Shown: positions 31,205-42,850 of the stretch, one piece after another
How positions within the stretch are numbered: the stretch's first letter is position 1
Layout: every line of letters starts with the position of its first letter
Assembly: GCA_020310875.1 (NCBI GenBank)
Contig: CM035413.1
Span: forward strand, 163,810,806 to 163,874,805
From: Ceratopteris richardii
Lineage: Eukaryota; Streptophyta; Polypodiopsida; Polypodiales; Pteridaceae
Direction: 5' to 3'
DNA: 64,000 nucleotides
Position numbers and translations under genes: made by a program
The notes under the pieces: generated by a model
Told to the model about the DNA's origin: nothing
The model's input: only the letters and a program-made list of their open reading frames with translations
Databases searched by the model: none

Positions 31205-34200
31205 GTTCTTGTGTTCAAGGAGGATAGAAAGGAAGAAGAGGCTACAACAATTACATAGATGATCAAGCTCAAGAGGACTCACTTATACTTATGAACATGA
31301 CAATGAAGCAAGGTAAGTCCCATGAGCATGTATTCCACATGGAGTATGGTTGCTCAAACCATGTGGCATGAGATGTAGTTCTACTCTCACACTTGGAAGA
31401 TCCAAAGAACAAGCATGAAGTTCAAATAGGTGATGACACAAGACATGGATTTGAGAAGATAGGAAATGTGAATACCTCTAATGGTAATATGAACTTACTA
31501 AGCAGAGTTCTTTATGTTCCAACCATTACAAAAAATCTTTTAAGTGTATTTCAAATTGTGTAGAAAGGGTTGCAAGTGAGATTCACCAAGCATGGAGCCT
31601 ATGTAGAGGATCTATATCAAGGCTTCAAGAAGAAAGAAAAGTGAGAGAAGTAAGGTAGCTTGTTCACATTTAAACTCCAAGACATCAAGAACATTTCCTT
31701 GTTCAAGTATGGCACCCAAACCCGATCAAAAATTAAGGTTAAGAGCCTTTTGGTAAATGAGCAGAGATGAGAGTGTTCTTGGACTACCCAATATCTCAAA
31801 GCAACACATGATGTACAAATGCAGTGCATGTCAATTTGCAAAATCACACACCACAACCATTCATCAGGAAAGGATACATACATGGAGACCTTTTGGAGCT
31901 TATCAACATAGATCTTTGCGAACCAAGCAAAGAACCTTCAATCTCACGATCAAGGTACTATTTGTCATTTATAGATGATTGTAGCCAATGGACTATTTTG
32001 TACTTCATGAGGCATAGAGATGAAGTGTTTTCATGCTTTTAGAAATATTTAACTCTTATGGAGAATCAAATAGGTAAAACCCTAAAAAGAGCAAGGTTTG
32101 ATAAAGGGGGAGAATATTTCTTCAAGATAGAGGGATCAAAAGAGAAATCACTACCAAATACACTCTTGAATAGAATGGAGTGGTAGAGAGAAGATATAGT
32201 AATATTGTGAAGGTAGCAAGGTCCATGCTGAATGAGAAGAAGCTACCAAACTTTCTGTGGGAAGATGCAGTATATACTCCCACATATTTGATATATAGAT
32301 TACCATCAAAGGATGGGTTGGTATGATTCCATATAAAGCTTGGAATGGAATAAGACCAAGCTTTGACCATTGCAAGAGCTTTGGATGCATTGTATATCCA
32401 CACATACCCTTACAAATCAAAGGTAAATTGGACCCTAAGACAAAGAAGTGTGTGTTGATAGGTGATGACCTTAATAAAAAAGGATATAGACTATACAATC
32501 CTAGCAATAAAGATATTTGATGAGAACCAATAAAGACAATAAAATCCTAGCAAGATATTTTGTTTGATGAGAACCAATCATGGTTTGATGATGATTGTAG
32601 AAAGATCAAGTTACCATATGATCTAGACGAAGACTTCTCAACTCTCTCAAGCAAAAATACACACACACTTGAAGCATCAAGTGATTGTAAAGATGATCAG
32701 AAGACTCCAAGAAGATAAATCAACTAAAAAAACTCCAAAGAGTTGAGGAATGTAGCAAAATCCTCTCAACAAACAAGTAGAAGATCAACTAGGTACATGA
32801 GGAAGCGTGAAAGGTATGGCTATGATACATTACTAGTAACTAAACAGTCTATCTATTTAACATAGGATTTAAACTTTGAGGAGACCTGATCTTCTGAGGA
32901 GGAAAAATAGAAATCACAATGGATGAATGCCATGGAGGAAGAAATTGAAGCCATGCAAGAGAATCACACTTGGGAATCGGTTCCCAAGACTTCAACCATG
33001 AAGGAGATCATTGGATCTTGGTGGATATATAAATTGAAGAAGATCTATGATGGAACCATCAACAGGTATAAAGCTAGACTTCAGCCGAAAGGGTATGCTC
33101 ACACACAAGGAATTGACAATGAGGAGACCTTGTCACCTGTGGGTTATAAGAATGAGAGTGCTTATGAGCATTTCAACTTCGAAGGATTGGAAAATTTACC
33201 AAATGGTTGTAAAGGATGCATTTCTAAATGGATGGATATCTAAAGAGGTATATATGGCTCAATCTTCTAGTTTTTAAGATTCAATCTTTCTTAAACATTT
33301 ATGTAGGTTAAGAAAAACCCTATATGGTTTGAAGTAGGCCCCAAGGGTTTGGAATCATAAGCTTGTCACCTATTTGCAGGATAAAGGACTCATGGTAAGC
33401 AAAGTAGATCCTTCACTCTTTATAAAGAAGAATCAAGGAGAAGTCATATACCTTTGTGTATATTTAGATGATATAGTACTCATAGGTAATGGTGCCTAAG
33501 GCATTAGGAGGCTCAAGCTAAAAATGAAGGAGGAATTCAAGATCAGTGGCCTAGAGAGACTCACATACTTCCTAGGATTGGAAGTTCTATAGACACAAAA
33601 GGGTATGTATCTCACTCAAAGGAAATACATCAAGGATATGCTTGCTAAGTTCAACATGGAGAACTCTAAGTTTGCAGGTACACCCAAGAGATGAATTTGA
33701 AGCTAAGCGCTCATGAAGGAGAGCCAATTTAATACTAACAAGCTATCAAAGTCTAATGGGTAGCTTTAACCATGCCACATCGACTAGAGTAGAGATTTGC
33801 TATAATGTAAGTGTCTTTAGTCAATTTATGCAAACTCCTAGGAAACCTCATGTGGAACCAACCAAAATCATACTCAAATATTTGAAGGTTACCATTAATG
33901 AAGGTTTGTATTATCCATATACATCTGATATAGAAATAAAGCTCTTCTTTGATGCAGATTCGACAGGTTCTAAAGATGATAAGAAAAGTACTTCAAGATA
34001 TCTTACCTTTGTAGGTACAAAGCTCATTCCATGTCATCAAAGAAGCAAATTACTATGGCACTCTCATCAACTGAGGCTTAATATGGAGGACTAGCAAATG
34101 CAACTCAAGAAGCCATGTGGATCAAGAACTTGTACTCAAATATTGGTCTCAATTCTTATACTCCTCACTTTTTTGGAGATAATATTAGCTAACTTTATCT

Positions 34201-34385
34201 TGTAGAAAATCCAATTTATCATCTTAGGACCAAAGAAATAGAGGTCCACTCTCACTATGTAATGGAGAAAATCACAAGCAAGTAAATTGAGCTATATGTA
34301 TCCACTCGACAAGTGCATATGTCATGCTATGATTGGACTACAATAAGTATTAAAGGACTGAATTTTCAAGGATCTTAGGCTTGAG
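31205..34385 (+). pseudogene. Ty1/copia element G: protease to RNase H, decayed
   Basis: In order on the plus strand: protease-like MEYGCSNHVA, GAG-pre-integrase (RVLYVPTITKNLLSVFQIV), and integrase core (SFIDDCSQWTILYFMRHRDE, FDKGGEYF, NGVVER, ARSMLNEKKLPNFLWEDAVY). The integrase tail follows (FGCIVYPHIP, KKCVLIG). RT comes next (EEIEAMQENHTWESVPK, YKARLQPKGYAHTQGID, LRKTLYGLK-APRVW, CVYLDDIVLIG, LTYFLGLEVL), then RNase H (IKLFFDADSTGSKDDKKSTS). This order (integrase before RT) defines copia. Numerous stops and frameshifts kill it. The gag is missing and gypsy C abuts its left end. Confidence 0.88.
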
Positions 34386-34390
34386 AGGGA

Positions 34391-34868
34391 GTTGTTAGTG
34401 CATACAGCAAGCCTTATTGCTTGGCTTAATGCACATTGGAATTCTCTTGATTTATGAAACATAAATGTAAATCCTTTGTAATATATGAGTTAGAGATTTC
34501 AAAGCTTAAATGTTTAAGTTTATCTCAGCAAAAGATAAAAGTGAAGAAAGTTGATATTCTCGTGAGTTTAGTGAGATCAAAAAGCCAAAACTTAATTTTA
34601 ATGAAAATCTTAAATCATCTCCTAGAGGTTAGGATAAGTTTTAGGTGAAAGGTGTAACTACCATTAGGTCAAAAAGTGTATAAAAACAATATGCTTTTTG
34701 TCACCCATTAATAGTGAGCTTATCACCACCCTATTATTGAGTGATTATTGTAGTACCTTCAAGCTAGGGGAGTCCTCCACACTTGCTTTGTATAATATTT
34801 GCATTGGAAATACATTTTATTCTTCATTCGTATTGATGAGTGAATCTCTGTTATCTGTTACAATACAG
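34391..34868 (+). repeat. Copia G 3' LTR (probable)
   Basis: A purine-rich GAGAGGGAG is followed by TGTTAGTGCATACAGC, a typical polypurine tract and copia LTR start. A plausible end, GTTATCTGTTACAATACA, lies near 34868. No left copy exists in the window. Confidence 0.55.
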
Positions 34869-36639
34869 TGAGAAACTTTGTCAAGTTCTCTGAGTCATTT
34901 CTCTGAATGTGAGTACTTTTTGGCCAATCCATCAATTGGATCACATAGATAGGAATTTATCAAGTATAATAACAATGTTTCATACTCATTGGATGCATAG
35001 ATCTTTAATTATGGGAAAATATTTATGGCAAGATATGTGCATCACCTTCTTCCTAAAAAGTCAAGTTTACCCCACATACTTCTTATGAACATTCCTCTGA
35101 CTATGGTCACGTTAAATTCATGTGATAACCTGGTATAGATTGCTTAACACTTCAATTGAAACTGTGCAAAATTTCTCTGGATAGTTGCCATTAAGCTATG
35201 AGCACTGAGCACAATACACAAGGCCTTCTTCCATAAATAGAAGGATCTCTCAAGGTGCTTTGTATTCACAACTTTTTTTTTTTGACATAGAGTTTTAGGA
35301 ATGATGCTCTAAAGTAATATAGCCATATACAAGTATGTAGTATGTAGCCATATACAAGCTTCCCTTTTAATCTGCGTACAATCTACCTTCATAACTCAGT
35401 CATGTCATTAGTTTTCTTATCTAGTATGTAGCCATATACAAGCTTCCCTTTTAATCTGCGTACAATCTACCTTCATAACTCAGTCATGGCCTATGGATAA
35501 CCTTATTGAACCTAGAGCCTTGCAATTTCACTATTAATCTATTGATTCCATCTAAGTGTATGGGTACTCCTTGCAAATTTGTGGATATATATTGCAAGAA
35601 AGTCCTATATTGTTCTTCAATTGTGGACATAGCATCAGAGGTGAAGATATGAGCATGCATATTTTCTAAAGCTACCATGATATCACAATTGAAATCAATA
35701 GATGACTCTGAACAGGTTGAATGTAGAATCCTATAGGTTGCACTCTCTTTAGAGGAAATAATACTTCTATGACTCCCTATAACTCTTCTCAGAGAACTTG
35801 GAGAGGGTCAAGAGAGGTTGAAAATGACGTGGTAAGCAACAAAAATTGGTCCAACCAACTAGCATAGGGATTGAAATCTTGAAGTGTCAAACACACACTA
35901 ATAGGCATGTAAATAATGCAATAATATACACCATGTACTTTGGAAAGTCAATGATAAATGTATGATGCAAAACAAATAAGTTTGCACAATGATTAGTTAC
36001 CAAAACTTGCTATTTTGGGTTGGATTGTGCAAACTTCAAATGCTCAAAGTAGCTAACATTATCACAATTGGTGAAATTCTTTTTGGAGAAATCACATGCA
36101 TAGGGTTGAGTAGCTAAAATGCATAAGAGAAGAACTTATCATGAGCCAATGAGCTTGCAACAAGATTAACAATGATTAGTGGTATCCCCAACTTTTTAAG
36201 GTATGCAGAGATAGACCTCGAGACTAGAGATAGACCTTGAGACCTTAAAATGATGATTTCTCACAATCTAGTTAACCGAATGCTACAAAAATTAATACAC
36301 TTGGATTTTTATCTCATTAACTAATCATAAAAAGATACTTAGAAAATACCATAAACGAATGTTAATGAACACTCTTAAATAAGTATATATAGCACCATTC
36401 AAATTATGGTTTTTGATGTAGAGAGAAAATCTAACTCAAGCATAGTGTGAGATTGATGATCTAACATCTTTGAGACCATACATTTATTCACTTGTCTTCA
36501 GTCTCCCTAGGCATAATGCTCTACCATAAATGGTCATAATTTTCTATTTGCTAAATTTTAAGGTTCACTAATGAATTTTTCTTATCGAGAAACTAAGGTA
36601 TCTTTTTCTTGGTCAAAACTGACTTGGTCCATATTCGAT
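34869..36639. other. No recognised gene; contains an exact 67-bp tandem duplication
   Basis: Identical 67-mers at 35338-35404 and 35422-35488 (starting TAGTATGTAGCCATATACAA) are separated by 17 bp. A minus ORF (35678-35484) resembles polyprotein debris but has no diagnostic motif. The rest is AT-rich with no reading frame. Confidence 0.6.
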
Positions 36640-36762
36640 ACACAGAGAATCAGCCATAAGAGCCTCAGTTGGTACATTGCTATCAAGTGTGATCACATCA
36701 GCATCATCAAAAATAACATTAATTTCTTCAATCTTCACAGTTGAGGTAGATGGTGTAGGTAC

Positions 36763-37620
36763 CTATTTAACATTCCCATCAACACTCTGTCCTTTACCTT
36801 TAGCATTCTTTAATGCATAAGAGACATTCTTCATGTGTCCTTTATTATGCCAATAATGGCATTGGATATCCCTCTTCCTTGATTTACTTCTACTCTTATT
36901 TTGTTGACCATTCTTTTCCTTATTCTTGTTCCTACCATGTTGCTGATTCTTTGCTTGGTAAGAATCACAAACATTATATGCATCTCCACTATGAGTGCCA
37001 ACCATAGACTTTTTGTGAATCTCCTCACTCAAGAGTGCTCCACATATGTCCTCAAAGAGAAATTTACCACCAGGTGCACTATTCCTAATAGCTATTCAAA
37101 ATGTATCCCATGATGATGGCAAGGTACATAACAACAAGGTTGCTTTCATTTCATTATCCATATCCATTTTCTGAGCTTGTAACTAGGTGAATATAGCATT
37201 AAACTCATTTAGATGAGAAGCAAGACTATCTATGTCCTTCATGCGAAGGTCATATAATTTTCTCATCAGATACACTTTATTTGATGTCGTCTCTTTTCCA
37301 TATGTATTGCATAACTTCTTCCAACGCTCCTTTACACTTTCACAGTCTAATACTATAAATCAAACATTATCTGCCAAGTGCAATCGAATGGTAGACCAAG
37401 CCATTTAAGCTAACTCATCCTAATCATCTTCATCCATGTTAGTAGGCTTCTTTGAGATTCCATCTACTAGCTTCCCTTGAAGCACATCTTTAATCTGATT
37501 CTTCCATAGAGAAAAATTTGTGCCATCATTTTTTTGGATCTCAAAATGTTATTTGGCTTGCAAGTTATAGCTTCTCCTTGGAACATTGGCACTAGAACCT
37601 GATCCATGAGACGTGTCTGA
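36763..37620 (-). pseudogene. Copia gag in the left arm
   Basis: Minus-strand homologue of the gag at 40267. Readable segments include VPRRSYNLQ at the start and SEEIHKKSMVGTHSGDAYNV. A zinc knuckle, HYWHNKGHMKNVSYAL, has lost its first Cys (CHYCHKKGHMKKEC on the other arm). The start Met is ATA here. Stops interrupt the middle. Confidence 0.75.
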
Positions 37621-38561
37621 GACCTTTGATGCTATGATGATAGAGAACTAAATAGAATGATAATGGAGCTAGAAGAGTCAAAAGTCCACTTAATCTCAAA
37701 GAAAGATGACTAAGTGTCAAATTTTGGGAGAGAATTTAGTAGTCTTCCTAGAAAAATGAATTAATGAATAGTAATGACCAACCAAAAGGAGTATGTGAGA
37801 ATAAATGTGCTCATACCAATAAGTATATCAAGGAGTAAATCGACCACTGTATAGTTGAAAAAACAAAAAATATAGTAAAATTTTGCTAGAGTACCTCTGC
37901 AAAATGAGCATATGAACAGTGTCAAAATATCATAAAACTGCAAGTACTGACATGTTTACTTGCATAGTGAATCACTAACTCTACTGCATATAATTAATTA
38001 CCAAAAGAAGCCAAGTAGGTTTATTGAGCACCTATGAACAACTATCAAACATCTCCTAAGGCGAGGCTTGGTAAGTCTTCCATCTGCATCACCAAAGAGA
38101 CCCCAACATTTGCATGTCTCTGTGTTAGGAAAACCTCACCGCCACCCTCTTTACCAAACCTAAAAGGCTTTATGCAAAAACATAACTACTATATCAATGA
38201 CCACATGGATGTACATAAGTGCTATCCACAAAAGCATACATAGTGTGTATGTGATCAATATATGTAGTAAAATGACACTGAAAGGCTGAATGCAGAGCCC
38301 AGAAAATGTCTCTCAAATCTATGTTTTAGGCTCTAAAACATGCATAATTTTGCAGGGGCTACTCCCATCACGACCAAAAAAACTTTTGAGAAAGCTGTGT
38401 GAAGAGAACTATGCACAAAATTACTGCAAAATAGCTCCAAAAATCACCCAAAAAGTGCTTCAAAAACAAGCTTTGAAAGCAAAGAATGAAGCTTCGAGGG
38501 ACCAAAACATGTTCAAGGTAATGTTAACCTTAGTCTTTCCCCTTCTTCAAACACCACAAGA

Positions 38562-38650
38562 GTGTAGCTTAGTGGCAAGAGATTGCCAGAGTTAAGTGAG
38601 CTCCAGGGGAACAATACTGGGATGGGTGACCTCTTGGGAAGTATCGAGAA
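38562..38650 (+). other. Chimeric Pol III-like module: tRNA A-box-like motif plus 5S rRNA-like internal promoter
   Basis: GTGTAGCTTAGTGGCAAGAG (38562-38581) fits the tRNA A-box consensus TRGCNNAGYGG. Then GTTAAGTGAGCTCC...ATACTGGGATGGGTGACCTC and TTGGGAAGT match the plant 5S rRNA A-box, intermediate element and C-box region. The 5' half of 5S rRNA is absent, so this is not a 5S gene. Cassandra TRIM retrotransposons are known to carry 5S-derived promoters in their LTRs. Membership in that group is an inference. Confidence 0.65.
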
Positions 38651-38743
38651 CCTCTATCATCCTTGATCATTGAGGTCCTCCCTCATGCATAGCCAACGGC
38701 ACCCATGGTGACTTTGATGAATCAGATGAAAAGGTATGCCAAG

Positions 38744-39060
38744 TGTTATCATTAGTGTCCATGTGAAAGGCCAAATGGCCACTAGACACTTCTTTGTATA
38801 TGTTCTTCAATAAAACATATAGTGGCTTGGTCAGTCATAGACTGTAAGTTCGACCGCATCTGTAAGACCTAAGAAGTTTGTCTTCATGCTCCCTATGTAC
38901 TATGTTTTCTGTGTATTCAGCAGCCTCTCCGAAGTACTCTGTGCGGCCTTAGGAGCTCGATTTTCTACCCCGAGGATATCTTCGTGGAGCTCTCAAGAAG
39001 GAGAGTGCATTGTGGTGCATCGCCATTGAAATACTTCACTGGTATCAGAGCAGTTTGAGG
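38744..39060 (+). repeat. Putative short LTR with tRNA-iMet primer-binding site
   Basis: TGGTATCAGAGC at 39040-39051 is the canonical initiator-Met primer site. The roughly 295 bp upstream run from TGTTATCATTAG to ATACTTCA, contain an AATAAA at about 38811 and have no coding potential. Together they look like an LTR-PBS junction of a small element lying at the centre of the inverted repeat. No second LTR in direct orientation was found. Confidence 0.5.
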
Positions 39061-39249
39061 CAAAAGCCTTTTGTGCGAGTGAAGCGAGCACCCCCCTCCC
39101 CCAAGATTTTCTCCAAGGCTTACGACTAAGGCGGTGACCAAGGCATAGACCTTGGCATACCTTGTCATCTGAGTCACCGAAGTCACCGTTGGTGCCATTG
39201 GCTGCACGCGAGGAAGGACCTCAACGATCAAGGAATATAGAGGTTCTTG

Positions 39250-39337
39250 ATACTTCCCAAGAGGTCACCCATCTCAGTATTGTTCCCCCCAAAGCTCGCT
39301 TAACCGTGGCAATCTCTTGCCACTAAGCTACACTCTT
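39250..39337 (-). other. Second 5S-like / tRNA A-box-like module
   Basis: Minus strand: GTGTAGCTTAGTGGCAAGAG, then GGTTAAGCGAGCTTTGG...ATACTGAGATGGGTGACCTC and TTGGGAAGT. This copy keeps GTTAAGCG(A)GCTT, closer to 5S than the left copy. In both arms the module points away from the gag. Confidence 0.65.
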
Positions 39338-40266
39338 GTGGTGTGTGAAGAAGGGGAAAGACTAAGGTTGACATTACCTTGAACAAGTTTTAGTCCCTCA
39401 AAGCTTCATTCTTTGCTTTCAAAGCCTATTTTTGAAGCAATTGAGGGGTGTCTTTTGGAGCCAATTTGGAGTACTTTTGCACATAGTTCTCTTCACACAG
39501 GTCCAAGAACATAAAGAAGGGTGTTCTTTGTACTTCTCTAACAATAAATAGCAACCTTTGGAGCTATGCTTCTAGCCACACTCATAAAACTACAGGTTTC
39601 TCGAGAGGTTTTCAGTTTTGGTGGGAGCAACCGTTGCAAATTTATGCAGGTTTTTGAGCCTAAAACATCAGAGTTGACAGAAACTTGCAGGTGTTATTGG
39701 CTAGTTTTTTGGGTATGCATTCAGCCTTTTATTGTCATTTTACTGCATATATTGAAAGCATACACACCATGTATGCTTTTGTGGATACCTCTTATGTACT
39801 TCCATGTGGCCACTGATATAGCGGTTATGTTTTTGCATAAAACCTTTTTATGTTTGATAAAGAGGATGGTGGTGAGGTTCTCTTAACTGGGAGACACCCA
39901 GATGTCAGGGTCTCTTCGGTGATGCAGGTGGAAGACTTACCCAGCCTCGCCATACCCAGCCTCGCCATAGGAGATGTATGATAGTTTTTCATAGGTGCTC
40001 GATAAGCCTAGTTGGCTTCTATTGGGTAACTGATTATATGCAGTGGAGTTAATGATTCACTATGCAGGAAAACATGTCAGTACTTGCAGTTTTATGATAT
40101 TTTGACACTGTACATACGCTCATTTTGCAGAGGATACTCTGGCAAAATTTTTCCAGATTTTTGGTTTTGTCAACTATACAATGGTCGATTCACTCCTTGA
40201 TACACTTATTCGTTGGTGTTTGGACTCTTCTACCTCCATTATCATTCTATTCAGCTCTCTACCATC

Positions 40267-41130
40267 ATGGCATCAGAGGTCTCAGGCACATCTAGTGGAT
40301 TAGAGTCTAGTGCTAGTGTTCCGAGGAGAAGCTATAACTTGCAGGGCAAAGACTATTTTGAGATTCCAAAATTTGATGGCACAAACTTTTCTCTATGGAA
40401 GAATCAGATTAAAGATGTGATGATTCAAAGGAGGGAATGGAAGCCAGTAAATGGAATTTCAAAGAAGCCTACTGACATGGATGAAGATGATTGGGATGCG
40501 TTAGAGGAAATGGCCAGGTCTACCATTCATTTGCACCTGGTAGATAATGTTTACTTTATAGTATTAGACTATGAAAATGTAGAGGAGCTTTGGAAGAAGT
40601 TACGCAATACATATGAAAAAGAGACAGCATCAAATAAGGTCTATCTGATGAGAAAATTATATGACCTTCATATGAAGGACACAGATAGTGTTGATGTTCA
40701 TCTAAATGAGTTTGATGCAATATTCTCTTAGTTAGAGGCTCAGAAAATGGATATGGATAATGAAATTAAAGCAGTATTGTTGTTATGCACCTTGCCATCA
40801 TCATCGGATACGTTTTGCACAGCTATTAGCAACAGTGCACTTGGTGGTAAACTCGTCTATGATGACATATGTGGAGCACTCTTGAGTGAGGAGATTCGCA
40901 AAAAATCTATGGTTGGCACTCAGAGTGGAGATGCATATAATGTGCGTGATTCTTACCAAGGAAAGAATCAAGAACATGGCAGGAGCAAGAACAAGGAAAA
41001 GAATGGTCAATAGAATAAGAGTAGAAGTAAATCAAGGAAGAGGGATATCGAATGCCATTATTGTCATAAGAAAGGGCACATGAAGAAAGAATGTTATGCA
41101 TTAAAGAATGCTAAAGGTAAAGGATAGAAT
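40267..41130 (+). pseudogene. Copia gag in the right arm
   Basis: Starts MASEVSGTSSGLESSASVPR. Conserved gag segments follow: FEIPKFDGTNFSLWKNQIKD, DDWDALEEMARSTIHLHL, EELWKKLRNTYE, KVYLMRKLYDLHMKD, AVLLLCTLPSSSDTF. A zinc knuckle CHYCHKKGHMKKEC follows. Three in-frame TAGs (40729, 41011, 41125) are the only stops. Two of them face CAA or CAG in the other arm. It would otherwise be a full-length gag, ending before protease at the junction with gypsy D. Confidence 0.88.
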
Positions 41131-41272
41131 GTTGATAAGCATGTTAAACAGTTACCTGCACCATCCACTTCGATTGGGAAGATTGAAGAAATTAATGCTT
41201 TTTCTGATGATGTTGATGTGTTGACACTTGATAGTATTGTGCCAGCTAAGGCTCTTATGGCTGATTCTCTTT

Positions 41273-42850
41273 CCCCATGTTTTGTGAAGGTTACATTTTC
41301 CTCTAACCTAAGGGGGCATTCTACATGGCCATCTCTCGATTGCAATTTCATTCTAGTTGGTATGAGTGCATGGTTTCCCCTTTTTTCCCAAATTTCTTTG
41401 GTAGCAATCCCAACTCCTGCACCTATGTCTAGTATGGCTCTATTCCTTTTTAGCTCTTTCAATGTTCCAAAAACTTCCTCTGATGTCTTATGGTCCTTGC
41501 ATTTTATTGTGGGAGCGTGGAGGAAATCAAACTCCGGCTCATACTCACCCATATAATTTGGAGGTGTGGTTAGGCTAATGGTTTCATTTGTTTCAAAGCC
41601 TTGAAAAACTAGATTTTCCAATTCTACCTCCTTGTCCATCATTGATTGGTTAAGAGAAGCATCGAGTTCAACAAAGGGAGGAGATCCCCCTTTATTCTTC
41701 TTCCATCGATGTTCTTGGACTTTCACCCAAATTTCATGTGGGCAAGATGCTTCTACACATATTAATTAATGAATCTCACTAGTATCCAACCCTAATTCCT
41801 CTTTTTCTAGGTTTGCCTCCTCATGTGTTGTTTTTTCAAGATAACAATTTTCTAGACATTCTTGAAGAATCTTCTCGGGAATTCTTGTTTTCAGAATGAT
41901 TTGTATTCATGTTCGTAGCACTTTTTGAGCAACCTCAATAACTTTCTTGCATAACTCCAATCTTTCCTTTTCCAAGTCTCCTTTAGAGTAACATCAGTCA
42001 TGTTTCCCTAGACTATCTACTATTCTCGAGCGATAGGCTTTAAGCAACATTTGCAAATCTTCAAGCATGGATCAGTTGGAATCCATCCTACCTATTTGTG
42101 CATGTGTTCTTCTTTTACCACATCTATTTCTTATTTTGTTTGAATCTGAATCTCCTTTGTAGATTCCTTAGCCTTCATTGACTCTTGCTTTTCTTCAACC
42201 AGTTTCTTCATCCACTTACTCTAAATCTTTTCCCTTCTAGTTTTTCATGTTTTAGCCTTCGTCTTCTTAGAGCTTTACGATAACTCTTGAGAGTTTTCTA
42301 GCACCATAGGTGATGATTCTTCCGCTTTTTTTACTTGTTGAGCTTTTCAACATATTTTCATTAAGGGTCTCTACATTTTCCTTAGCTTGGGCTCCTACTA
42401 TAGGTTTGAAAGCTACTATGTACCCTTCATCAATACTAGAGGACTCAACTATTTCAATCACATTCATTTGAGTAGTTGATGATGTTTTGGAAGGCTTCTT
42501 TGGACAATATTGGAAGAGATGTTCCTTTCCCCATTTATTGTAATCCTTCCCAAATTCTCTAAGGTGGTGGGTGAATTGGCGTTTGTGCATTCCTTGATAA
42601 AACGATTTCTAGCACATGTATAAAAATATCCTCTTGATGTAGGTGGTCTTGATAGTTGTCTTATTTGAGTTGTGGCTGGGAGTGCAACATACATCACATT
42701 GGCATATGTAGACCCATAAGAGTCTCCATAGCCATCATACTCATAATAATGTTTCTCATAAGATGCATCATATTCTATGAGATTGTGATCATAAATTTAG
42801 TACTCACCATATTTGTGTTCATAATCTTGATCAATTTTTTTTGAGCTAGT
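41273..42850 (-). pseudogene. Gypsy D: gag-protease fragment (same family as gypsy C)
   Basis: The best preserved part (41726-41280) reads ETISLTTPPNYMGEYEPEFD, TSEEVFGTLKELKRN and then AILDIGAGVGIATKEIW, MKLQSRDGHVECPL. The LDIGAG is a retropepsin-like D-x-G-A site. Upstream at 42200-42830 are gag remnants (FYTCARNRFIKECTNAN knuckle-like) that align with 30600-31150. The fragment is truncated at its 3' end by the inverted-repeat copia sequence. Confidence 0.7.

Larger units (their letters stand above)
36640..38745. repeat. Left arm of a roughly 2.1-kb imperfect inverted repeat
   Basis: Its reverse complement matches 39135-41272 throughout: copia gag, gag leader, a transcript-like middle and a 5S-like module at the inner end. 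Divergence is about 15% by eye, with small indels. Confidence 0.8.
39135..41272. repeat. Right arm of the inverted repeat
   Basis: Pairs with 36640-38745. The match ends at ...GCTGATTCTCT (41272), where minus-strand gypsy D sequence begins without a gap. That marks an insertion or recombination junction. Confidence 0.8.

Noticed and set aside
38589..38650. 5S rRNA gene
   Set aside because: Only the 3' internal-promoter half matches. The 5' half and the termination signal are absent, and the module is part of a duplicated transposon-like arm.
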